This document shows, piece by piece, positions 45,820 to 58,200 of a stretch of DNA of 64,000 nucleotides. The position numbers and the translations under genes were made by a program. The stretch is from Dipteris shenzhenensis. Its lineage: Eukaryota > Polypodiophyta > Polypodiopsida > Gleicheniales. Below the pieces are notes generated by a model that ran no database searches, was not told where the DNA came from, and saw nothing but the letters and a program-made list of their open reading frames with translations. Numbering within the stretch: the first letter of the stretch is position 1; each line of letters begins with the position of its first letter. The stretch is from the NCBI GenBank assembly GCA_047967505.1, contig CM106538.1. One strand, written 5' to 3'.

Positions 45820-46136
45820 ATGTCGTCTATATCAAAAAGCCATCAAAAAGTTGCTTTGCAAGGTGTTGGCATATGATGGAAGGCTAGCCTCGCTGTGGGA
45901 CTCATCTCCTACCTTCTTCTCACTTTGGGGGACTTGTGACTCTATTTGCTCAACTTTTTCTTCTATCGTGTCATCCTTTCCTACAACCATCTCTTCTTCT
46001 GTCTCTTCTTCTAGACCCTTGCACCATCTTGGGCACTTTGCCCTTTGAATCTCCTTTTGCACACTATCCGATGGCCCAGTGCTCATGCATAGGAAAGCTC
46101 AGCATGCCAAGAGAAGATAGAGCACTCATCATCTAA
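45820..46136 (-). other. Possible acidic ORF, unrecognised
   Basis: The minus-strand frame 46086-45832 encodes 84 residues rich in Glu (EETEEEMVVGKDDTIEEK). There is no family match that I know. Weak support. Confidence 0.25.
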
Positions 46137-46139
46137 GGA

Positions 46140-47260
46140 TACTAGACTTGATGTGATCATGTTTTGGCTTATAGCATGTTTGAGATTATGTGGAGGTTGT
46201 TTTGAGGTTAACAAATATGCATTGGTGGGACTCTAGCATATGTGTGCATCCAATGGATATGATACTTTGTAGAGGCCTTAATGCAAGCAAGATTCAAGTG
46301 CTCTTAAAATTTTGATATGGGTTGGATATTCTATGTAGAGCAAGGTTCTATGATACTTTGCAAAGGCCTTAATGCGAGTAAGATTCATGTGCTCTTAAAT
46401 GGCTACTCTATGCATGGTTGGGCAGGCATGTTTCCTTATTTTTAACCAATGCGTCATGCATGAATAATGGTATAAAAAATATGCATTATTAGGCTTATAC
46501 CACATGTGTGTGTGTATTCTGTAGCTATGGTCATTTGCAGAGGCCTTCATGTGAGTAATATTTTTGTGCTCATAAATTTTGATGTGGATTGGATATCATT
46601 TGTATGGTTGGGCACATTTTTAGCCATGCATCATGCATAAGTGTTAAAAAATATGCATCCATGGGTTTCTACCCCATATGTATGAGTCTAATGGGTCTGA
46701 TACTTTGCATGTGAATAATAGTCATGTGCTCACAAATGTTTATGTGAGTTGGATATCACTTTCATATTTTCTTGTTTTTAACCATGCATCATGCATATGG
46801 TGTTAGGAAATATGAATTAGTGCGATTACACGTGTATATCCTTTGCATGGTTGGCCATTTATATTTCCTTTTCTAAAAACATGGATCATGCATAAGTATT
46901 AAAAAAATTCATTGATGGGTTGATACTTTATAGAGGCCTTAATGTGAGTAATGTTCATGTGCTAAAGGTTCTTTCTATGGATGAGATATCATTTTCATAT
47001 TTGGCATGCGTATTTCCTTATTTTTTACCACACATCATGAATGACTATTAAAAAATATACATTGGTGGCTGCCCATGCATTATACATGTATTGAGAAATA
47101 TATATTGATCAGTTTGTATGATAGTATCACTGTCTAGTATGATCCTTGTAGGGACCTTAATGTGAGTAAGATACATGGGTTCCAAATGTTTGAATGTGCA
47201 TCAACTATCATTTGCATGGTTGAGGATACACATCAGCTTTCTGATGTAGGAGATGACGAG
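46140..47260. repeat. Degenerate AT-rich repeat array
   Basis: The phrases 'aggccttaatgygagtaa' (46275, 46368, 46531, 46935), 'ccatgcatcatgcat' and 'ttaaaaaatatgcatt' recur at uneven 90-400 base intervals, consistent with an old satellite-like array. No genes are seen. Confidence 0.6.
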
Positions 47261-47984
47261 GGGATGGAGTACATGATGGATTAAAATTTTGAAGGCATGG
47301 CTAAGCACATACATGTCATGTCTAAGTCCTAGAACATGATGAGGGAGTTCTAATCAATACACCTATATGAAGGTGTGCCTGTATCAAAGCTATGGGCTTG
47401 TCTTCTGATCCTTCATTTACAAATGATGTGTGGATGGTTAGATGCAAGTGTTTTTGGCATCGACGATGGCAAATGTTTCAGCTTGCTCACTTCCCTTGGT
47501 CACCGATTCTTCTTCTTATGTGTTCATCTTGAGCCTTCTTGTCTCAGATCCACTTGTCTTAGAGCTTAGTTGACATCTTGTCCTTGATTTTATTGGCTCT
47601 TTCATTCATGATTGTTTGATTCTCTTTCACCTCTCTAACTTCTCTAGCACGAACCAATTTGCATTCCCTAGCAAGATATCCAAATGTTAATGTTGAATGG
47701 TGGCAGTGTGCACTTGTGCTTTGGTTTATCTAGTGGCCCTTCATTTTGTTTGAGTGTGCAGGTGTCCACCCACATTGATAAATAAATCATCATCTAGGAA
47801 ATGAATAGCATGGGGCAAGGGGAAAATGCAAAATACAAACAATGAATGGAAAGAGAGAGGAAAAATAGAAGATATGCACACTAATGGAATCAAGCTTGTC
47901 GTGTTACTTGGCAAAAATAGGTAGTATGATATAAATGGCTTAAGGTGACAACCTACACACACAAGTTGCCTTGGTAGCAAGAAC
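47261..47984. other. Unassigned
   Basis: No recognisable coding block, repeat or element end, apart from the CACTA start at 47985. Confidence 0.4.
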
Positions 47985-48369
47985 CACTACAAGGCACAGG
48001 CCCTTTTTCGACGAAAATACTGACCTTTTTTACACTAAAAAGTTTTTTTTGACGGGTGCAAAAATGTCGCTATTAGCGTTGGAAAAGAATGGTCGCAATA
48101 TAAGCATCGCTATATAGTGACACTAATAAACGTCGCTATATAGTGACACTAGTAAACGTCACTATATAGTGACGATTAACAAAAGCTAAAAAAAAAACAT
48201 TAGTGGGGCTAAACAGGGCCACAGAAAGCCCTATTTTACCCCACTAACGTTTTTTCAAAAGAATGTTGTTTGTTACAAAATTTCCTTTGTTAAAAGGGTG
48301 ATACAAAATCGCTCAAACGAGCCGAGCGATAGAAGCATATACATGTCAAAGATATACAACATTGTTTGT

Positions 48370-49690
48370 TACAAAATTACCCTTTCGAAAGAGAGGGAAA
48401 AAAAGAAAAACGGGAAAAAAAAGAAAACGAGAGAAAGCATATGCTTATGAAAAGAAGAGAAAAGAAAATGAAAGAGAGGAAATAAGAGAGGGAAAAAGAA
48501 GAGAAAGAATAGAAAGGAAGAGGGGAAAAGAGAAGGAAAAAAGAGAGGGGAAAAGCATATTAGCATATGCTCATGAATAAGCATAAGCATATGAGCATAA
48601 GCATAGGCAAATGCATATGCTCAAGAAAAGAATAGAAGAGAGGATGAAAGAGAGGAAATAAGAGAGGGGAAAAGAAGAGAAGGAAGAGAAAGGAAGATGA
48701 GAAAAGAGAAGGAAAAAGAGAGGGGAAAAGCATATGAGCATATGAGCATATGCTCATGCATAAGCATAAGCATATGAGCATAAACATAGGCAAATGCATA
48801 TGCTTATGAAAAGAAGAGAAAAGAGGATGAAAGAGAGGAAATAAGATAAGGGAAAAGAAGAGAAGGAAGAGGGGGAAAAAGAATGAAAAAAGAGAGGGGA
48901 AAAGAGCATAAGCATAAGAGAAGGAAAAAGAAGAGGGAAAAATAAGAAAATAGAGGAGAAAAGAAAAAAACTGGAGAAAGAGAGAAAGCATATGCTTATG
49001 CTTATGCATGAGCATATGAGCATATGCTCATGCATAAGCATAAGCTTATAAGAGAGATATATAGACAAATGAATATGCTTATGAAAAGAAGAGAAAAGAG
49101 GATGAAAGAGAGGAAATAAGAGAGGGGAAAAGCAGAGAAAGAAGAGAAAGAAAGAGGGGAAAAGAGAAGGAAAAAAGAGAGGGGAAAAGAAGAAAAGAGA
49201 GAAAAAAAGAGAAAGAATATGCTTATGCTTATGCATGAGCATATGAGCATATGCTCATGCATAAGCATAGGCAAATGCATATGCTTATGAAAAGAGGAGA
49301 AAAGATGATGAAAGAGAGGAAATAAGAGAGGGGAAAAGAAGAGAAAGAAGAGGGAAAAAGAGAAGAAAAAAGAGAGGGGAAAACCATATGAGCATATGAG
49401 CATATGCTCATACATAAGAATAAGCATATGAGCATAAGCATAGGCAAATGCATATGCTTATGAAAAGAAGAGAAAAGAGGATGAAAGAGAGGAAATAAGA
49501 GAGGGGAAAAGAAGAGAAGGAAGAGAAAGGAAGAGGGGAAAAGAGAATGAAAAAAGACAGGGGAAAAGAAGAAAAGAGAGGAAGAAGAGGAAATAAGAGA
49601 GGGAGGAAAATAGGGGGAAAAGAGGGAGGAAAAGAGGAAAAGAGGGAAAACAAAAAAAGGAAAAAAGAAGAAGCACTTTCAGTGTTTCGT
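48370..49690. repeat. Purine-rich repeat array inside the CACTA element
   Basis: Units of roughly 180-280 bases begin near gcatatgcttatgaaaagaa (48608, 48793, 49072, 49277, 49450) and continue with 'gatgaaagagaggaaataag' and 'agaggggaaaag'. Palindromic 'gagcatatgctc' punctuates the units. The long Phe/Leu-rich minus-strand frames here are low-complexity artefacts. Confidence 0.85.
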
Positions 49691-50416
49691 GGACTGGCCT
49701 TACAAAAGAGAGGAAACATACCATTTTTTAGATAACTAGTTAGAGGAAGGTGTAGTTTGGAGAAGCAAATTTCCAAAGGGATTGGATTGAGGAGACAAGC
49801 ATAAGCCTACAAACAAGGAGAAAGCACGAAAGGAAGCAAAAGAGGAGGAAGAGAAATACCAAAAAGAGAAGAGAAAATCTCGTTTTTTGTCCTTAATCTC
49901 TGAAAATCAAGCATGAAAGCTAGCACATAGGCTTAGCAATGCAAGGAGAAACATGCTTCAACTCTCACAAAATGAAATCTCACAAAAAATGGACCTACAT
50001 TGCTTAAAGAGACACACCTTCTTGAAAAACTTCCTTTCACATAAGTAGAGAGGGAGAAGGGTGGAGAGAGAGCACAAGTGTCAATGGGAGAGGGACTTGG
50101 TAGGGGTGAGGAGTGTGGGGAATAGAGGAGGAAAGCGAGGTCACCAAAAAGAGGAGGAAAGTGTGGGAGGAGAGATTTTTGCTTTTCTTGTAATAGAGTT
50201 GTGAAAGACGGTGTCGCGTGGCGTTTTGGGTTTTAGTCTCCCAGCATCGCTATATAACGACACTTATACCCTAAAAGAATTGCTATATAGCGACACTCAT
50301 ACCCTAAAAGTATCACTATATAGCGACACTTAACCCTAAAAGTCGCTATATAGTGACCTTTAACCTTAAAAGTGTCAGTTCAAGGCACTTGATCTAAGAA
50401 GAGAGGGAAGGAGCTC

Positions 50417-51120
50417 ATGGGTGGCTATTTTTTGGATCTTAATGGATTTCCTTGCATTTTGTGTTGTGACTTTGGAGGTGTGCAGATGGAAGGGACAAGT
50501 GAAAGCTTGTCAGATGATGCGCTAATGCTCGGGAGTGCAGAGTGGCTTACGGAGAGGTTGTATTGTCATTGCACTCATTGCAAGCAAGAAGTACGACATC
50601 AATGCCCTATTGTCATGTGCCACTTGAGGATGTATGGGGAGGAGCCCAAACCAGTACCCACCATTGGTGGTGCACATGGTGATGGATCATTGAAAAGTCA
50701 ATGCTATTTGAGTTCATGATTAATATTGCATGCATACACGACACGAAATCTTGAGACAAGATCTTATATTTACACGAAACCTTGAGACAAGATGAGGAGG
50801 GTGGTGTGCATATACCTTCACACTACCAATGTGGATATGAAGATAGAGATCATGTGGATATGGAGATGCCACTACCAATGCTGGATCCAATTGATCCAGA
50901 TGGATTTAGAGAAGAAGATGAAGATCACAATATGAGCCAAGAGGAAGATGTGCAGAATGACATCATATGGTAGGAAGATGGAGATCACGATATTGAGGAA
51001 GAAGATGACGATCATCAAGAATCACCCGACTTTATTGAAGAAGATGATCAAGTCTATGGTCAATGTATGATATAGGAGATCAACTCAGTATAGAGTTGGA
51101 GATAGACTTGTTTGGCACAC
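50417..51120 (+). pseudogene. CACTA transposase-associated N-terminal fragment
   Basis: The ORF at 50417 includes WLTERLYCHCTHCKQEV then VMCHLRMYGEEP. This matches the C-x-C-x2-C...HL...G layout of the N-terminal domain that precedes TNP2 in plant CACTA proteins. Acidic frames follow at 50782-51070 (EDEDHNMSQEEDV), interrupted by TAG. No TNP2 core blocks are present, so the catalytic part has been deleted. Confidence 0.6.
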
Positions 51121-51426
51121 TAGATGGCTCAGGATGAAGCCAAGTCTCAAACATAGACATGAATATATGAGCTTCAAAATTGATGTACATGCTCTTGTAC
51201 TTTTATTCTTTCAAAGCATCAAACGTGTATGAAAAGAATTTTTTTTTGTCATTGGGTAAAACTATCTTTAAAGGTTGTTATGGGGAAAAACACTCTTTGT
51301 AAAACCTCGCTATATAATGACCTTATACAAGTCTGGCAAGTGTCGCTATATAGCGATACTTTTATAAACGTCGCTATATAGCAACATTTATAAAAGTGTC
51401 GCTATATAGCGATGTTTATAAAAGTG

Positions 51427-52723
51427 TGTTGACTCTTTCCTACTTATGGGAAGAGCTGGGTTCTCTCAGTATGCAGGGTTCCAAGGCTTTTTGTCACCTA
51501 TAGATATATTGGGGTTGTCGGTTGTAGTAGATGTGTAGCTTAGGACCTCAAGTCGTGTTCCGGTGAGAGATGTAGGCTTAAGTGTGGTAAACAAACAAAG
51601 TGCATGCATGTGTAAAAGGAACGTAAATCATCTTTGTTGAGGTAATGAAGGCTTTCGCCTTCATTGGGGGTTGTAGGGTTTAGGAGGAGTTTAAGGGTTA
51701 GAAGGAGGTTCCAGGGATAGAAGGAGGTTCCAGGGTTCATAAGGAGGTTCTAGGGTTTAGAAGGAGTTCCAGGGTCTAGAAGGAGGTTCCAAGGTTTAGG
51801 AGTCCAGGGTTAGAAGGAGGATCTAAGGTTCAGAAGGAGGTTCCAGGGTTTAGAAAGAGTCCAGGGTTAGAAGGACGCTCTAGGGTTTGAAGGAGGCTCC
51901 AAGGTTTAGAAGGAGGTTCCAAGGTTTAGGGTAGAGTACATGGTGGAGAACTCATCTCCCTCGTAGATCATGGAGTTTTAAGGGTTGAGGAACAAAGGGT
52001 TTAGGGAAGCATAGGAGTGGGAGAGGAAGAAGGTGTAAGAGCATGGGGGAAAGAAGAGAGAGGAGGGAGGAGGAGGAGGGAGGAGGAGGAGAGAGGAGGA
52101 GGAGGAGGAGGGAGGTGGAGGAGGAGGAAGGAGGAGGAGGAGAGAGGAGGAGGAGGAGGAGGGAGAAGGAGGAGGGAGAAGGAGAGGGAGAGGGTGGGTT
52201 GCAAGGTTGGAGGAGAGGGGAGGAGGAGTTGCAAGGTTAGGACATGCTTTTGGACATGGAGTGCAAAAAAGCATGGACACTTGAGACAAATGCTTGGAAT
52301 ACCAAAGTAGACTCAACACAATGCCCCAAAGAGTGTGGGCTTCATTCCATTATGGGGTATTTATACAAGTTGGAGAGCTTCTCTCTCTGCATGTAACACA
52401 AAGTTGTATCACAAAGTTGTAACACAAAGTTGTAATGCAAAGTTGTATCACAAAGTTGTAACACAAAGTTGTAACATATTCTCTTTCTACATGTAGAAGT
52501 CATATGTAGAAGTTGTAACACAAAGTTGTAACACAAAGTTGTATCACAAAGTTGTAACACAAAGTTGTAACATAGAGTTGTAACACATTCTCTTTCTACA
52601 TGTAGAAGTTGTAACACAAAGTTGTAACACAAAGTTGTATCACAAAGTTGTATCACAAAGTTGTAACACAAAGTTGTATCACATTCTCTTTCTACATAAG
52701 TTCATGTTGGCACAGAGTCAACA
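51427..52723 (-). repeat. gypsy A 3' LTR (1.3 kb)
   Basis: From tgttgactctttcc to cagagtcaaca. It contains three low-complexity blocks, in reverse order and orientation to element B's LTR: 'ggttccagggtttagaagga' units (51660-51950), 'gaggaggagg' (52055-52190) and 'acacaaagttgta' units (52395-52680). It lies directly against CACTA subterminal sequence on the left. Confidence 0.88.
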
Positions 52724-53099
52724 TACTCCCAGATCCATTTTATTACCCATCCTCGGGTTATGGCTTATTTTGATTTTAGAGTTGGGATGCCATGTGCATA
52801 ATCCAGTGGCTGTTTAGCTTGTGGCATGCGAGTCGTTCCTGCTGTAATGCTTTTGCACCATACAATTTGTAGTCTGTAGTCAAGAAGCTTATCTCCTCTT
52901 AAGGAGGGGTAGATGGCTATGAATTTCAGAGGGGATCTCATTGCTGAGGTTGTGGACTCTACCATCGAATCTTCTTGGGAAGAGGTTTGGCGGGGGTCTC
53001 GTTGTTGAGGTTGGCATTTCTTGCTATCTTGCATACATGTTGGATGCGATTGCACCTGTATCATTGAGCTTGTAGATAACTAGCATGAAAGTCTGATAT

Positions 53100-54290
53100 T
53101 TTTACATATAGGAGATGGCTGTGATGTTTGGCGGGCGTCTCGTTGCGGAGGCTATAGACTCTTTTGCCAATTCATCTTGAGTTTTGGCATAGCTTCGTGT
53201 ACTGCTTGTGAATTCATTGCATGCTTTGAGAGTATGGAATGAAAGTGTGTGATACTATTTTTTATGCAATCTATTATGTGCCTATGCAAAATCATGTGGG
53301 TGCATGTGATGTGTCTAACCATATGCTTATTTGTGGGATTTGATAGGGAAGCTAAGACTCAAACATCTCTGATATGAAATTGATTAGGTCTTCCTAAATG
53401 TGCAAAAACGTGCATATGCCAGTGAGTGTGCGTGTAACAATCTAGTGCAAACTATATGTGCAAAAACATGCAAATAGGACTAAGTCGCCTTCCGTGATGT
53501 CTTTAGCTTTCATATTTCTATCAAACCATGCCTTTCTTCTACGTTTTTCTATTGTCATGGCATGGTAGGCGACTAGTCTTGTCTTTGTATGCTTCTCCAA
53601 CTGATAGAGCCTTTTTTTCAAGGATTCATGGTCACCCATGCATTCCTATACTACGATGCGTAGACTTGGTATTACAAATTCGAGTGGGACCATAGCTTCA
53701 AGGCCGTACACCAATTGAAAAGGTGTGTTCCCTGTACTGACCTTGAATGTGGTTCTGTATGCCCATAAGGCTGCATTCAGTTTCTCTGCCCAATCAGAAC
53801 GCTGTGGTTCTACTACCTTGGTGAGGATAATGCATATGATTTTGTTGGTGGATTCTGCGAGTCCATTCCCTTGGGGGTACTAGGGTGTGCTTTTTCTATG
53901 GATTACCATGAAGCAAGACAAGAGTTCTTGGATTACCTCATTGACAAAATGTATGCCTCTATCTGACACAATTTCAATGGGGCATCTGAATCGGGTGATC
54001 ACATTTTCGTATAAGAATCTTGCTGTGCTTTTGGCATCTGCCTTTCTGACTGCTCTAGCTTCAGCCCATTTTGTAAAGTAATCAATGGCCACAATGAAGT
54101 AGCGTGCCTGTGTTCCTTTTGTTGCAGGATGTATGGGATCCACATAGTCAATCCCTCGTTTTTCAAATGGTTTTTGTGCAACAATTGGTGTTAGGGGATT
54201 AAAGTCTTTGTGTTGTGGTTTAATAGTCCATTGGCATACATCACAACCTTTTACATATTCATAGGCATCTGCCCACAGTGTTGGCCACTA
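53100..54290 (-). pseudogene. gypsy A integrase
   Basis: The minus strand shows the zinc block (HEGITGGHFQGEAIVRKVLL, CDVC), core motifs GIDYVDPIHPATKG, FIVAIDYFTKWAEARAV (Asp), IEIVSDRGIHFVNEVIQ (Asp) and YPQGNGLAESTNK (Glu), and the C-terminal part LNAALWAYRTTFKVSTGNTP. TAG codons interrupt at about 54292 and 53880. Downstream pieces end near 53440. It is related to plant Tat/Athila-type integrases but not functional as it stands. Confidence 0.9.
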
Positions 54291-55781
54291 GTAGCCTGTG
54301 AGGAGAACTTTTCTTACTATGGCTTCCCCTTGGAAGTGTCCTCCTGTAATGCCTTCATGGACTTCACTCAAGATTGGCATGATCTCATGAGGCATTACAC
54401 ATCTTCTTAATATCTGGTCCTTGCCCATCTTGTACAGTTGTCCTGCAATGAGTTGATAGGGTGCAGCCTTTAGAATCAATTTTCTAGCATCTACTGCTTT
54501 CATGTCAGGGGGTGGTCTTCCTACCATCAAGTACCCAATGATATCTCCACACCATTCTGGAATAGCATCTATTTGAAATAGTGTGGCATCTGGTAAGTCA
54601 TCTTCTACTCCAATGGCTTCTTCTCCTGACTTGACTCGAGACATGTGATCGGCAATGTAGTGTTGGGCACCTTTGCAGACCACGATTTTGAAGTTGAATT
54701 CTTGCAGCAAGAGGAGCCATCTGGTTATTCTTCTTATGGTACACAGACAGTTCACAAGATAAAGCAATGCTTGATGGTCAGTGTAGAAGACAAAATCATT
54801 TGCCAATAGATAGTGCCGAAATTTCTTTACACTATACACCATTGCTAGGGCTTCTCTTTCTGTGGTTGTATAGTTGATCTCTGCATCATTGAGTTGTTGA
54901 CTGGCAAAGTAGAAGGGGTAGTCTTTCTTATGTTCACCAGGTTGACAAAGCACACTCCCAATTGCATACTTGGATCCATCAGAATGTACATGAAAATCAA
55001 TATCCCAATTGGCAGATATAAGGATGGGTATTGTGATTAGGCACCACTTTAAAAGCTCAAAGGCTTGGTCGAACCCTTCCATCCATAAGAACTCCACTAA
55101 TAATTTGGAAAGTGGTCTAGCTATCTTGGCACACCGCAATATAAATCTTTTATAATAGCCACCATGTCCCATAAAGACCTGTACACCTTTGGAATTTGTA
55201 GGAGGAGGCAATTCCATGATGATTTTGATTTTGTCCATGTCAGTTGCAATCCCATGTTGAGAGACGATGTGTCCCAAAACAACTCCATGGGTGACCATGA
55301 ACTGGCATTTTGTTGGATTTAGGGAGATGCCATACTCCCTGCATTTGATTAGTACTTCTTCAAGACATTTGAAGTGGTCCTGTTTGTTTGAATGGATGCA
55401 CAAATCATCCAAGAACACCTATAAAAACTTATTCAAAAATGACTTGAAAGCTGTGAACATGACTCACTGGAATGTGGTTGGGGCATTACAAAGGCCGAAT
55501 GGCATGACTCTATATGCAAAAATACCCCATTCTATAGCAAATGCTGTTTTTGATTGGTCTTGAGGAGCAATTTGCACTTGGTTATAGCCACTGAAGCCAT
55601 CCAAGAAGCTATATATTTCGGATCTTGCCACCTTTTCCAACACTGTTTCTGTTAAGGGTAGGGGATAGTGATCCCTAATTGTGGCGGCATTCAAATTTTT
55701 TAAGTTTACGCATATTCTGAGCTTTTTGTTGTGTTTAGGTACAATGAAAATGGGTGAAACCCAATCAGTGTGCTCTATCTC
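54291..55781 (-). pseudogene. gypsy A reverse transcriptase and RNase H
   Basis: RT starts mid-domain at the B insertion (WVSPIFIVPKHNKKLRICV), then RDHYPLPLTETVLEKVARSE, FGLCNAPTTFQ, MFLDDLCIHS (catalytic Asp pair) and CQFMVTHGVVLGHIVSQHGI. RNase H follows with DIDFHVHSDGSKYAIGSVL and FYTDHQALLYLVN. Stops and frame changes occur near 55420-55460. Confidence 0.92.
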
Positions 55782-56942
55782 TGTTGACTCTGTGCCAACA
55801 TGAACTTATGAAGAAAGAGAAGGTGTTACAACTTTGTGATACAATTTTGTGTTACAACTTTGTGTTACAACTTCTAGACACAACTTTATGTTACGACTTT
55901 GTGTAACAACTTTGTGTTACAAGTTTGTGTTACAAGTTTATGTTACGATTTTGTGTAACAACTTTGTGTTACAAGTTTGTGTTACAACTTCTGCAACTTT
56001 GTGTTACAACTTTGTGATACAACTTTGTGTAACAACTTTGTGATACGACTTTGTGTTACATGCAGAGAGAGAAGCTCTCCAACTTGTATAAATACCCCAT
56101 AATGGAATGAAGCCCGCACTCTTGGGGCATTGTGTTGAGTCTACATTGGTATTCAAAGCATTTGTCTCAAGTGTCCATGCTTCCTTGCACTACACGTCCA
56201 AAAGCATGTCCTAACCTTGCAACCCTTCTCCCCTCTCCTCCAACCCTGCAACCCACCCTCTCCCTCTCCTCCTCCCTCCTTCTCCTTCCTCCTTCTCCTC
56301 CTCCTCCCTCCTCCTCCTCCTCCTCCTCCCTCCTCCTCCTCCTCCTCCTCTTCCTCCCTCTCCCTCCTCCTCTTCCCTCCTCCTCCTTCCTCCTCTCTCT
56401 CTTCCTTCACCCATGCTCTTACACCTTCTTCCTCTCCCACTCCTATGCTTTCCTAAACCCTTAAACTCCATGATCTACGAGGGAGACGAGTTCTCCACCA
56501 TGTACTCTACTCTGAACCTTGGATCCTCCTTCTAACCTTGGACTCCTTCTAAACCTTGGAACCTCCTTCTAAACCCTGGAACTCTTTCTAATCCTGAACT
56601 CTTTCTAAACCCTAGATCCTCCTTCTGAACCCTTGAACTCGTTCTAAACCCTGGAACCTCCTTCTGAACCCTTAAACTCCTCCTAAACCCTACAACCCCC
56701 AATGAAGGCGAAAGCCTTCATTACCCCAACAACGAAGGTTTACGTGCCTTTTACACATGCTTGCACTTTGTTTGCTTACCACACTTAAGCCTACGTCTCT
56801 CACCGGAACATGACTCGAGGTCCTAAGCTACACATATACTACAACGTCAATCCCAATATATCTATAGGTGACAAAAAGCCTCGGAGCCCTGCAACATAGA
56901 TTACCCAGCTCTTCCTACGAAAGCAGTAGGAAAGAGCCAACA
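55782..56942 (+). repeat. gypsy B 5' LTR
   Basis: tgttgactctgtgccaacat to aaagagccaaca. The three low-complexity blocks are 'gtgttacaactttgt' (55825-56065), 'ctcctcctcc' (56240-56400) and 'ctaaaccctggaacctcctt' (56505-56700). A TATA-like gtataaatacc is at 56085. Confidence 0.9.
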
Positions 56943-56944
56943 TT

Positions 56945-56962
56945 TGGCGCCGTTGCCGGGGA
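56945..56962 (+). other. gypsy B primer-binding site
   Basis: tggcgccgttgccgggga follows two bases after the LTR. This is the common primer site of plant Tat/Athila-type gypsy elements. Confidence 0.93.
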
Positions 56963-57606
56963 GACTAGCGTCTCAAGTAGTGAGTAAACATACGTAGGTA
57001 TGTGTAAAACAAGACACTACTTTGAACTTTCACGAAGATAACACTCAAGGGCAAGGAGAGTAAATTTTTTTTCCAATTCTAGCCAAACATTTCAACCCCA
57101 AACATCCACTTGGGGTAACTACCTTAAGAAATTTTCTTAATTTCTTAAAAAGAAGCCACATGATATACAATCAGGCTAGGTAGTGGACACGGATGCGTAG
57201 AGCTTTCAATTTCGATCATTTTACCTTTTTATAGAAAGGCAAACCGAGCTCTCCATAAAGAGTTATGGCTCGGGAAGAGTTTAGGGTTAAACCCTAAACC
57301 TAAAATCCAAACCTATAAAAACCTACTCCACCCCCCCTCATTCTTCATCTTTCACTTTTTGCCTCCATTCTCTTCCTCATTCCGAACCCCACGCAAGACA
57401 CTCCTCCCTCTCCATCGACCACCCCCTTACTCCTATCCTCGCCATGTAAGTGACATCGAGCCCTTCTCGCAGCGATGACCTAGCCTTCCACCCACCGTCC
57501 ATTGTTCCGCAACAATCCCGTTACATCGAGAAAGACTTGGAGAGCGTTCAGGTGATCACTTCTCCCTGCTTTTCGATTTCAGTCTTTCAGTTTTTTTTTC
57601 CTCTTT

Positions 57607-58200
57607 TTTTCCCCCCTCCCCCTCCATCTCCACCACCACCCTCCCCCTCCCCCTCCACCACCTCCCCCCTCCCCCTCCCCCTCCACCACCATCTCCATCC
57701 CCCTCCCCCTCTCCCCCTCCCCCCTCCCCCTCCACCACCTCCCCCCTCCCCCTCCACCACCACCTCCCCCCTTCCCCTCCCCCTTCATCTCCACCTCCCC
57801 CTCCCCCCTCCCCCTCTCCCCCTCCCCCTCCACCACCTCCCCCCTCCCCCTCCCCCTCCACCACCACCTCCCCCCTCCCCCTCCCCCTTCATCTCCACCT
57901 CCCCCTCCCCCTCTCCCTCCACCACCACCTCCCCCTCCCCCTTCCCCCCCTCCCCCACCACCTCCCCCCTCCCCCTCCCCCTCCCCCTCCCCCTCCACCA
58001 CCTCTCCATCCCCCTCTCCCCCTCCCCCTCTCCCCCTCCCCCCTCCCCCTCCACCACCTCCCCCCTCCCCCTCCCCATCCACCACCACCTCCCCCCTCCC
58101 CCTCCCCCTCCATCTCCACCTCCCCCTCTCCCCCTCCCCCCTCCCCCTCCACCACCTCCCCCCTCCCCCTCCCCCTCCACCACCACCTCCCCCCTCACCC
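57607..58200. repeat. C-rich simple repeat with G-quadruplex potential on the minus strand
   Basis: Dense runs of five or more C separated by 1-6 bases, in units of ccccctccccctccaccacc. A G-rich counterpart on the plus strand is at 63138-63560 after the gap. Confidence 0.9.

Larger units (their letters stand above)
47985..51426 (+). mobile_element. Non-autonomous CACTA DNA transposon, right end cut off
   Basis: The left end cactacaaggcacaggccc has the CACTA terminal signature. Subterminal repeats of tcgctatatagygac-type cluster at 48090-48180, 50240-50370 and 51300-51425, about 11 copies in both orientations of a near-palindrome. The centre holds a purine-rich repeat and a fragment of the TNP2 N-terminal domain only. 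The matching right end is missing because a gypsy LTR starts at 51427. Confidence 0.85.
51427..55781 (-). mobile_element. Ty3/gypsy element A, 3' LTR and pol, interrupted at 55781
   Basis: The minus-strand order is RT, RNase H, integrase, 3' LTR. The 5' side is cut in the RT domain by the LTR of element B. Its missing gag and protease probably lie in or beyond the assembly gap, since 63136-64000 is a minus-strand copy of the same family's leader. Confidence 0.85.

Noticed and set aside
48369-49776. Minus-strand Phe/Leu/Ser-rich 'membrane protein' frames
   Set aside because: They are translations of the purine-rich repeat array; all overlap in several frames.
52001-52320. Glu/Gly/Arg-rich and Ser/Pro-rich frames in the LTR
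   Set aside because: They arise from gaggagg simple repeats and have the mirror image in the other LTR at 56210-56460.
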